The translations under genes were made by a program, and so were the position numbers. From Neolewinella xylanilytica (lineage in GTDB: Bacteria > Bacteroidota > Bacteroidia > Chitinophagales > Saprospiraceae), in NCBI RefSeq assembly GCF_002934605.1, contig NZ_PTJC01000005.1:1054001-1118000 (forward strand): a stretch of DNA of 64,000 nucleotides, read 5' to 3'. The notes beneath the pieces were generated by a model. That model saw nothing but the letters and a program-made list of their open reading frames with translations, was not told where the DNA came from and did not search any database. Below, one piece after another: positions 26,118-32,938 of the stretch. How positions within the stretch are numbered: position 1 is the first letter of the stretch; each line of letters begins with the position of its first letter.

Positions 26118-28322
26118 CTTTTTGCGCCGCGGGGTCCGTTTGGGTTTGGCAGCTGCCTCGCTATCGGCCGGGGGCGTATCCGCTTTTAAGCTTTTGTTGG
26201 CCGTCCGTTTGGGTTTAGCCGGGGCTTGGGCTTCCGGTTCCTGCGGTTTGAGGTTACGGGTGCCACGGGTAGTGCGTTTGGGTTTCGCAGTTGGCTGCAG
26301 GGTGAGGTCCTTTGCAGCCTCCGAACTCATCGGCGGCTCCTGGCTCTTGGTGGTATCGGCTGCCTTTTTAGGTTTTGCGCGCCCCGACTTAGCGGCCTTT
26401 TTGGGCGGGGCCTGTTTGTCGGATTCATTGGTCACCGGATTATCCTGTCCTTCGCTGGTATTCGCGGCCTTCTTGGGTAAGGCGCGTCGCGACTTGGCGA
26501 CCTGTTTGATCGTTTCCTTTTTCTCGGATTCGGTGGTAGCGGAGGTCTCCTTACGCTCGCTGGTATCCGCCACCTTTTTAGGTTTTGCGCGTCGGGATTT
26601 GGCGGCTTTTTTGGGCGGGGCCTGTTTGTCGGATGCGTTGGTCGCCGGGTTGTGCTGACCTTCGCTGGTGTCCGCGGCCTTCTTGAGCGGGGCCTTTGTA
26701 TTGGCTTCGGTGGTTCTTGGGGTAGCTTGGCTATCGCTGGTATCCGCTGCCTTTTTGGGTTTTGCGCGTCGGGATTTGGCGGCCTTTTTCGGCGTATTCT
26801 TTTTCTCGGATTCGGTGGTCGCCGGCGTGTCCGGGCGGTGGTCGGGATCGGCGGCCTTTATGGACGTTGCCCGGTCGTCGGATTCGTTGGTTGCCGGAGT
26901 AGCTTGGTCGGTGCCGGTGGAGGCGGGTTTGTTACGGTTCCCCCGTCGGGACTTGGCAGGCTTAGCCGTCTTGGGTGCCGAACGGTTTGGTTCCGCTTCC
27001 ACCGCTCTTGGATTAGGTTCCCTTTCTTTTGGCATCTCCTCAACCTGTTGGGCGACGGGTTCGGGGACGGGGCGAAGCACGGGCGCGCCGATTTCCAGGC
27101 GGAGCAGATTGAGCGCGTGGAGGGCGGTGTACTCGATATTCCGTTGCCGGTCCTTGCCGGACCGCAGGAGCTTGGTTACCGTACCCTCCGGGGTAGCGAG
27201 ACCGATCCAGATGGTGCCTACGGGTTTCTGGGGGGTTCCCCCCGAAGGCCCGGCGATGCCCGAGGTGGCCAGGGCGTAATCCGCGCCAAGCCGCGTGCGG
27301 GCCCCCTCGGCCATAGCGGCCACGGTTTCCTGGCTTACGGCGCCGAATTCCGCTATCATTTCCTCAGGTACTCCCAGCAGGGAGGTCTTTAGATCATTGG
27401 AGTAGGCGACTACGCCCCCCCGGTAGTGGTTGCTCGATCCGGGCAGGGCCGTGATCAGGCCACCCAGGTAGCCACCGGTACAACTTTCGGCGGTGGCCAG
27501 GAACTGCTTGCGTTCCTGCAGGGTTCGGGCGACCACCGACGCCAGATCGTCCTTTCCGTAGCCGTAGACAAGCGGGCCGAGTACCTGCTCGAATTCCTGC
27601 CGGTAAGCTTCCAGGTCGTTGCGGAGGGATTCCTCATCCTCACCGCGCGCACTAATGCGCAGCCGCACGGTGCCCAGGCTCGGGAGATAGGCCAGGCTCA
27701 TGTGTTCCGGGAGGTTATCTTCGAGCGTTTCCAACAGCTCGGCGATGGTGCTTTCTCCCTCCCCGGCGGTCAAAATGGTAATGGACCGCAACACCTCCGC
27801 ATCGAATTGCCGCCGCTTCAGCCGCCGCATCACTTCGTGGTCCATGAGGTACTGCATCTCATAGGGGACGCCGGGCATGGAAATAACGACCTGATCGTCT
27901 TTTTCCAGCCAGAGCCCGGGGGCGGTTCCTCGTTCGTTGACCAAAATCTTGGCGTTGGTCGGCAGGCGACACTGCTCCTTATGCGCTTCGGTCGCTTTCC
28001 GGCCGTACCGGGAGAACACCTTCTGCAGCCGGGCCCAGGTAGGGGCGTGCAGCCGAAGTTCGGCGCCGAAGTAGTCAGACAACACGAGCTTGGTGATGTC
28101 ATCCTTCGTAGGACCGAGCCCGCCGGTCATCAGCACCAGGTCGGACTGCTCCAGCGCCCGGTCCAGGCCACTCATGATGCCCATGCGGCTGTCGGCCACG
28201 CTCAGGTGCTCGATAACGGTGATGCCTTCCTCGCTAAGGGCGGCGGCCATGTAGGTGGCATTCGTATCGGTGACCTGACCGATAAGGATCTCGTCGCCAA
28301 TGGTCAGAATGGTTGCACGCAT
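26115..28322 (-). CDS. cinA: CinA-like nicotinamide-nucleotide amidase with long basic repetitive tail
   Basis: Residues about 1-170 are the MoCF/COG1058 domain (ATILTIGDEILIGQVTDTNA, MTGGLGPTKDD), and about 255-410 are the CinA C-terminal domain (TAESCTGGYLGGLITALPGS, then TSGIAGPSGGTPQKPVGT) with the Ser/Lys active-site region of NMN deamidases. Together these make a normal CinA of about 415 aa, which recycles NMN and hydrolyses ADP-ribose. Unusually, another ~315 residues follow: repeats of KKAAKSRRAKPKKAADTSE alternating with Thr/Glu/Asn-rich spacers, resembling histone H1-like or Hc1-like tails. The frame is continuous with no stop, and the stop codon itself lies in a REP unit. The tail may bind nucleic acid. 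Confidence 0.92.
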   Translation of the reverse strand: MRATILTIGDEILIGQVTDTNATYMAAALSEEGITVIEHLSVADSRMGIMSGLDRALEQSDLVLMTGGLGPTKDDITKLVLSDYFGAELRLHAPTWARLQKVFSRYGRKATEAHKEQCRLPTNAKILVNERGTAPGLWLEKDDQVVISMPGVPYEMQYLMDHEVMRRLKRRQFDAEVLRSITILTAGEGESTIAELLETLEDNLPEHMSLAYLPSLGTVRLRISARGEDEESLRNDLEAYRQEFEQVLGPLVYGYGKDDLASVVARTLQERKQFLATAESCTGGYLGGLITALPGSSNHYRGGVVAYSNDLKTSLLGVPEEMIAEFGAVSQETVAAMAEGARTRLGADYALATSGIAGPSGGTPQKPVGTIWIGLATPEGTVTKLLRSGKDRQRNIEYTALHALNLLRLEIGAPVLRPVPEPVAQQVEEMPKEREPNPRAVEAEPNRSAPKTAKPAKSRRGNRNKPASTGTDQATPATNESDDRATSIKAADPDHRPDTPATTESEKKNTPKKAAKSRRAKPKKAADTSDSQATPRTTEANTKAPLKKAADTSEGQHNPATNASDKQAPPKKAAKSRRAKPKKVADTSERKETSATTESEKKETIKQVAKSRRALPKKAANTSEGQDNPVTNESDKQAPPKKAAKSGRAKPKKAADTTKSQEPPMSSEAAKDLTLQPTAKPKRTTRGTRNLKPQEPEAQAPAKPKRTANKSLKADTPPADSEAAAKPKRTPRRKK

Positions 28323-28628
28323 AGTTTGTTATGAAGGGTCAGTAAGGCCGGGGTTTATCCCGTATCAAGGTGGTAAAGGTCGCAAAGTTTAGTTATTGCC
28401 TCTCGTTCCCCCCTGGAATGTCGGTGGCCCGGTAGACAAAGGAAAGCAATCTACTCCGTTGGTTCCGTAGCGATCATTTCCCGGGATGGACTACCCATTG
28501 GGTGGACGGTAGTCGGTCCGGCACGTATGCTCCCCCCTCGCCGTATCGGAAAGTGAAAAGCGCTAAAAAACCGCCCTATGTTAACTGTATGTTACCAAAT
28601 GGACGATTTCAGGGGTGTCGTCGGTAGC

Positions 28629-28709
28629 TAAAGTGGTCGGACGACTATTCGTCGGACGAGAAATCGCGCGACGACTTTTCGCGCGACGAGTAGTCGCGCG
28701 ACCACTTTA
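28629..28709. repeat. 81 bp cluster of nested palindromes
   Basis: TAAAGTGGTCG (28629-28639) pairs with CGACCACTTTA (28699-28709) as an outer 11 bp stem. Inside lie a GACGA/TCGTC stem and three copies of the self-complementary octamer TCGCGCGA. It sits in the 28323-28799 spacer between cinA and era, where no gene was found. It could be a structured RNA, a REP-like element or a double terminator, but no T-run follows. Confidence 0.75.
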
Positions 28710-28799
28710 CCCCTGACCAAAGCCCGAAGCCAAAATTCTCCGTTATTTTACCGGTTATCCTTCCCACCCGCGCCCCGGCGCCCTAATACATCCTCCCCC

Positions 28800-29702
28800 T
28801 TGCCAGATCACAAAAGCGGATTCGTCAACATCATTGGCCGGCCGAACGCCGGAAAGTCCACGCTGATGAACGCACTCGTGGGGGAGCGGATGAGCATCAT
28901 CACCGCCAAACCCCAGACGACCCGGCACCGGATCATCGGGATCCTGAGCGAGCCGGATTTCCAAATCGTCTTCAGCGACACCCCCGGCTACATCGAGCAG
29001 GCCAGCTACAAGATGCAAGAGAAGATGAACAGCTACGTCAACTCCAGCTTCGAAGACGCCGACGTCATGATCTACCTCGTCGATCCGCAGGAGGAATACA
29101 CCGAAGACGACCTGCTGGTGGGCAAGCTCCGGCGTATGGATACGCCCCTCTTTCTCGTCTTCAACAAGCTCGACCTGGTAGACGAAAACCGGGTCAATCA
29201 ACTCGAGCGGCAGTTCAAAAAGTGGATCAAGCCCCAGCGGGTTTTCGGCATCTCGGCCCAGTCCGGGCTCGGGGTAAGCGATCTCCTCGACGCCATCAAG
29301 ACCGAACTGCCCGAAGGGCCCGTCTACTTCCCCGAAGACCAGCTGACGGACCGCTCCGAGCGCTTCTTCGTCTCCGAAATTATCCGCGAACAGATCCTGG
29401 AGCAGTACCACCAGGAGATCCCCTACAGCGTCGAGATCGAGATCGAGACCTTCGAGGAAACCGAGACCAAGGACGGGGAAGAACTGGCCCGCATCAGCGC
29501 CGTGATCTACGTGAGCCGCAAGACCCAGAAGCCCATCCTCATCGGCAAGGGCGGCAGCTCCATCAAGAAGCTCGGTACCAACGCCCGCAAGCGGATGGAG
29601 GAGTTCTTAGGACGGAAAGTTTTCCTGGAAACCCACGTCAAAATCCGGGAGGACTGGCGGGATGACGAGGCCTGGCTTAAGCGGTTTGGGTATGACCGGT
29701 AG
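28800..29702 (+). CDS. era: Ribosome-assembly GTPase Era
   Basis: The 300 aa product binds GTP and the 3' end of 16S rRNA during 30S assembly. G1 is GRPNAGKST, G2 includes QTTRHRIIGI, G3 is DTPGY, G4 is NKLD and G5-like SAQSGLG. A C-terminal KH domain carries the ILIGKGGSSIKKLG loop. The start is a TTG at 28800 that gives the standard MPDHKSGFVNIIG N-terminus; no ATG fits. Essential in most bacteria, peripheral at the inner membrane face. Monocistronic here. Confidence 0.97.
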   Translation: MPDHKSGFVNIIGRPNAGKSTLMNALVGERMSIITAKPQTTRHRIIGILSEPDFQIVFSDTPGYIEQASYKMQEKMNSYVNSSFEDADVMIYLVDPQEEYTEDDLLVGKLRRMDTPLFLVFNKLDLVDENRVNQLERQFKKWIKPQRVFGISAQSGLGVSDLLDAIKTELPEGPVYFPEDQLTDRSERFFVSEIIREQILEQYHQEIPYSVEIEIETFEETETKDGEELARISAVIYVSRKTQKPILIGKGGSSIKKLGTNARKRMEEFLGRKVFLETHVKIREDWRDDEAWLKRFGYDR

Positions 29703-29727
29703 TCGTTCGCTGCGTGAACTTCTTATT

Positions 29728-29817
29728 ACGGTAGTCGGTAGTCGGCTGCCTTCGGCATTCGGGGTAGTACGGTAGTCGGTAGTCGGCTGCCTTCGGCATT
29801 CGGGGTAGTACGGTAGT
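29728..29817 (+). repeat. 41 bp tandem repeat, two units plus a partial third
   Basis: Exact units begin at 29728 and 29769 (ACGGTAGTCGGTAGTCGG onwards), with a third start at 29810. Just after it, GCTCCCTTTGGTCGC (from about 29818) also occurs at 54088 in the injection operon. The 29703-29983 spacer holds no gene. Confidence 0.9.
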
Positions 29818-29983
29818 TGCTCCCTTTGGTCGCTGTTAGTATGGTAGGGGATAGGATATAGGATATAGGGTATAGGCTTGGGATTTTTGCCGGCTGCGCC
29901 GTTGGGGGGGGCAGGGAGGGCGTTGAACTTCCCGGGTATGGGGTTGCGTTGGAAAGGGGACTGACTAACCTAAACGAATAACA

Positions 29984-30247
29984 ATGGCCGACACTACCAA
30001 GACCACCGATCACGATGCAATCAAAAAATGGGTAACCGACCGCAACGGCGCGCCCGCCAAGATCGAAGGAACCGACGGCGGGGATGGCGAGATGATCCGC
30101 GTCTACTTCGAGCAGAAGAAGGAGAACGCGGACCTGAAAAAGATCGGCTGGGACGAATGGTTCAAGCAATTCGACAAAAGCAAGCTAGCTCTGCTACACA
30201 GCACCGAAGCCGGCAATACGTTCAATAAGCTCGTTAGTCGGGATTAA
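29984..30247 (+). CDS. Small conserved protein, paralog A
   Basis: The 87 aa product follows a pattern of small cytoplasmic proteins: HDAIKKWVTDRNGAPAKIEG at the start, an IRVYFEQ strand, then IGWDEWFKQFDKSKLALLH. Similar proteins in other bacteria carry no assigned function. A clear paralog lies at 30763-31029 with the same HxxIxxW, NG.P and WD.FF..F landmarks. Both point toward the 3' end of the injection-system operon but are on the opposite strand. Function unknown. Confidence 0.8.
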   Translation: MADTTKTTDHDAIKKWVTDRNGAPAKIEGTDGGDGEMIRVYFEQKKENADLKKIGWDEWFKQFDKSKLALLHSTEAGNTFNKLVSRD

Positions 30248-30329
30248 ACCCGGGCGCAGCCGCGGTTACCTATGGGCTAACGGAATACCCGCTCCGGTTT
30301 CGCAGCTGCCGTTATCCGACCGTCCGCCG

Positions 30330-30674
30330 GTGAAACAGCCGCCCCGCCGGACTCGGGGCGGGCATCACCGGGATGGCCGCGGGGCGGCGGTCCTGGCCGT
30401 GCTGCTGGTGCAGATCGCCGGAATCGTGGGTTCCGTCCACGTCCCCTGCGTCATCGCGCTCACCCTCCCCCTAAACCGGACCCGCCTGCCGAAAGCGCTG
30501 CTGCCCGGCACGTTGTCCCTGCTTGGATCGGCACTGCCCGGCCTGTTCTTCATCGGATTCGCGGCCTTATTCATCCCGCGGAAGACCGGGCTGATCGCGC
30601 GCTGGGGGGCGGTTGCGGAGTCAAACTACCTCCGGCCAAGAGCCGGGTTACCGAACCTGGTGGCCAGTCGTTGA
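30330..30674 (+). CDS. Possible small membrane protein
   Basis: The 114 aa frame opens with a GTG and contains two or three hydrophobic stretches (AAVLAVLLVQIAGIVG, LPGLFFIGFAALFI) between basic segments, so an inner membrane protein is possible. The family is unknown and the arginine-rich N-terminus is unconvincing. It lies in the 515 bp gap between the two small paralogs. It may be a chance open frame in GC-rich DNA. Confidence 0.3.
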   Translation: MKQPPRRTRGGHHRDGRGAAVLAVLLVQIAGIVGSVHVPCVIALTLPLNRTRLPKALLPGTLSLLGSALPGLFFIGFAALFIPRKTGLIARWGAVAESNYLRPRAGLPNLVASR

Positions 30675-30762
30675 CGTTGGCAAGGTATAACCGGTTTTGC
30701 GCCGGAGCGCGGGAGCAGCAAAATCCCGTTCCAGACCGAAACCAACAAAATTCAAGCAATCC

Positions 30763-31029
30763 ATGGCTACGAACGCCTCCACCACCGAACATTCCACCAT
30801 CCGCCAATGGGCCGAAAAGCACAACGGCGTCCCCGGCGTAGTAGAAGAAGCCACCACCGCCAACGATTCCCGCCCGCTGGCCATCATCTGGCCGGAGAAC
30901 CGCAGCGACGCAAAATTGCGCGAGATCAGCTGGGACACCTTTTTCGACCATTTCGAACTGCGGCAGCTGGCCCTGGCTTACAATACCACCGACTTTAAAA
31001 AGGATTACGAGTTTGTTGCCCGGGGTTAA
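30763..31029 (+). CDS. Small conserved protein, paralog B
   Basis: The 88 aa product (start MATNASTTEHSTIRQWAEKH at 30763) is a diverged paralog of the protein at 29984-30247, sharing HxxIxxW, NGVP, an LAIIWPEN strand and ISWDTFFDHFELRQLAL. The ORF can extend upstream to 30697, but that part is arginine/lysine-rich and unlike the paralog. Its stop codon overlaps, tail to tail, the stop of the AAA+ ATPase gene on the other strand. Function unknown. Confidence 0.78.
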   Translation: MATNASTTEHSTIRQWAEKHNGVPGVVEEATTANDSRPLAIIWPENRSDAKLREISWDTFFDHFELRQLALAYNTTDFKKDYEFVARG

Positions 31030-32378
31030 TCCGCCGGAAACATGCGATCCTCTTTCTCGTACTCCCGACGAATCGCCGATTGCAGTCGGTGGGTAGTCAG
31101 CTCCAATTCCCGGGCCGCCACCGCCTCGTACACCGCATGGCGGATGGCGTTGGCGATGCTGGCCCCACTTACTTCGTAGGTAGCGGCGATGGCCCGCAGA
31201 TCGACCCCTTCCGCCAGCGGATGACTTTCGGGCAGCATCTTGTGCCACAGGGCGAGCCGCTCGGCGGTAGTCGGCGGCGTGAAGGCGACGATGGACTCGA
31301 AGCGGCGGGTGAATGCCTTATCCAGGTTCTGCCGGAAGTTCGTGGCGAGGATGCAGAGGCCGTCGTAGTTTTCGACCCGCTGGAGCAGGAAGCTCGTTTC
31401 CTGGTTGGCGTACTTGTCCCGGCTTTCCTTCACTTCCCCCCGCTTACTGAACAGGGCGTCGGCCTCGTCGAAGAAGAGGATCCAGCCCTTGCTTTCCGCC
31501 CGGTCGAAGAGGCCGGAGAGGTTCTTTTCCGTTTCCCCGATCCACTTCGATACCACCATCGATAAATCCACCCGGAAGACGGGTTTGTCCACCGCCTTGC
31601 CCAGCAGGGTAGCGGTCAGCGTTTTTCCCGTGCCCGGCGGACCGTGAAACAGCGCCCGGTATCCCCGGCGGCTGTGGCGGCCGTAGACGGGATCGCCGGC
31701 CAGGCGTTCGTGGTGGTCGAGGTAATTTTTGAGGTAGGCGATCTCTTGGAGGCTGCGCTCGGGTAAAACTAGGTCATCCCAGGTCAGGTTGGTTTCGAGG
31801 AGCTGGGCGGGGAAGGCGGGGGAGAAGGTGGGGATGGATAGAGTTCCCCAGATCAACCGTTCGGCCCATTCGGGAGATAGGCGAAGATGCCCCGCCAAAG
31901 GTGGTTCCCCGGGCGGGGGCGGCAGGAGGTCGAGAAATCCATTTTTCCGGAGGGGGGCAGCGGGGTGTAAGAGTGTACTGACGCGGAGATGATGCTGGAT
32001 GTCCGTTCCGGTCAGAAGAAAAAGCGCCGTTTGCCCGGTAGGTATGATGCCCCGGTACGACTGGCCCCGAATACCACCAAACGAAATCAGCTGATTTTCG
32101 GTGCCGCCGCCCGCCCGGATCGCTTCGTCCAGCAGGCCCGGGGCAAGTTGCGGAGCGGCCGCCAGCAGTAGGACCACACTTTCCAGCGAAGTAAGCGCGC
32201 TATCCCGGACTAATCGGCCAAAGGTCGAATCATACGGCGGCGGTAACCATTCGGGGAACTCGAAACCTACGCTTTCGTCCAGATGGTGGGCCAGCCGCCG
32301 TTTTACCAGTTCTTTCAGGAAAGCGAAGCCTTCAGATAGCCCGCCGGCGTAGGGTGACGGATGTTTGTGTATGCTCAT
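31026..32378 (-). CDS. AAA+ ATPase of the contractile injection system (Afp15/Pvc15-like)
   Basis: The 450 aa product has an unrecognised N-terminal half and a C-terminal AAA+ module with Walker A FHGPPGTGKTLT, Walker B WILFFDEADALF, a sensor-like ATNFRQNLDKA and the Arg finger region FTRRFESIV. Afp15/Pvc15 ATPases are present in nearly all eCIS clusters and are thought to load or fold cargo. The start at 32378 (MSIHKHPSPYAGG) leaves two bases after the upstream stop; the longer frame overlaps that gene. It is the last gene of the 28 kb operon. Confidence 0.93.
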   Translation of the reverse strand: MSIHKHPSPYAGGLSEGFAFLKELVKRRLAHHLDESVGFEFPEWLPPPYDSTFGRLVRDSALTSLESVVLLLAAAPQLAPGLLDEAIRAGGGTENQLISFGGIRGQSYRGIIPTGQTALFLLTGTDIQHHLRVSTLLHPAAPLRKNGFLDLLPPPPGEPPLAGHLRLSPEWAERLIWGTLSIPTFSPAFPAQLLETNLTWDDLVLPERSLQEIAYLKNYLDHHERLAGDPVYGRHSRRGYRALFHGPPGTGKTLTATLLGKAVDKPVFRVDLSMVVSKWIGETEKNLSGLFDRAESKGWILFFDEADALFSKRGEVKESRDKYANQETSFLLQRVENYDGLCILATNFRQNLDKAFTRRFESIVAFTPPTTAERLALWHKMLPESHPLAEGVDLRAIAATYEVSGASIANAIRHAVYEAVAARELELTTHRLQSAIRREYEKEDRMFPAD

Positions 32379-32380
32379 GG

Positions 32381-32938
32381 TTAGCGATTGGATAGATATT
32401 CCGCCTCCTGGCCCGGGTCTCCGGTAGGGGACAGGAAGCACCATTGCTCTCCGGGAGTCAGTCGGGCGAAGGTGATGGATTCATCGCCGCTTTGAAACTG
32501 CCACTGGCGGCTTCGTCCGGGGATGCGGGGCCAGTAATACCGACATACCATACCCCGTTTGCCGGTTTTCGTTTCTCCCCACCAAAAACAGACGGCGAGA
32601 TCGGTGGTTTCCAGGTCAGTCGGAAGCGGGGACGACAGGTAGGCGGCATACAGGTCCCCGTAAGTCGGATGCGCATAGCGGGTGATTTTGAGCAGGCGCC
32701 GCGTAACCGCTTTTCGGCGAATGGATACACCCTCCCCCTGGGCTTCGTTCTCCCCTGCTTCGCTGGTCGCTTCCATCGGGGCATATTCCAGGCGCACCTC
32801 CGGATGTAGTACCAACTCCCGAAGCTGGTGGAGGATAGCGTTATACTCTTTCACCTCGTCGCTACCGGCTAGGGCATACAGCCGGGTTTCGAGCTTGCAG
32901 TAACGCCGCGTCATTTCCTGAGCATCTTGCGTGGTCAT
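32381..32938 (-). CDS. Unknown protein coupled to the candidate toxin gene
   Basis: The 185 aa product is not recognised. It is soluble with a helical N-terminus (residues 1-45), an acidic low-complexity linker (about 55-70) and a beta-rich C-terminal half with RYYWPRIPGRSRQWQF. Its start overlaps the stop of the candidate toxin gene as ATGA, so the two proteins are made together. It could be a toxin-specific chaperone or loading factor, an immunity protein, or a structural part; the sequence does not decide. Confidence 0.75.
   Translation of the reverse strand: MTTQDAQEMTRRYCKLETRLYALAGSDEVKEYNAILHQLRELVLHPEVRLEYAPMEATSEAGENEAQGEGVSIRRKAVTRRLLKITRYAHPTYGDLYAAYLSSPLPTDLETTDLAVCFWWGETKTGKRGMVCRYYWPRIPGRSRQWQFQSGDESITFARLTPGEQWCFLSPTGDPGQEAEYLSNR

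Noticed and set aside
32381..32938. Immunity gene for the candidate nuclease toxin
   Set aside because: Position alone suggests it; eCIS toxins usually act on other cells and often lack immunity genes, and no immunity family is recognised, so it is left as unknown.
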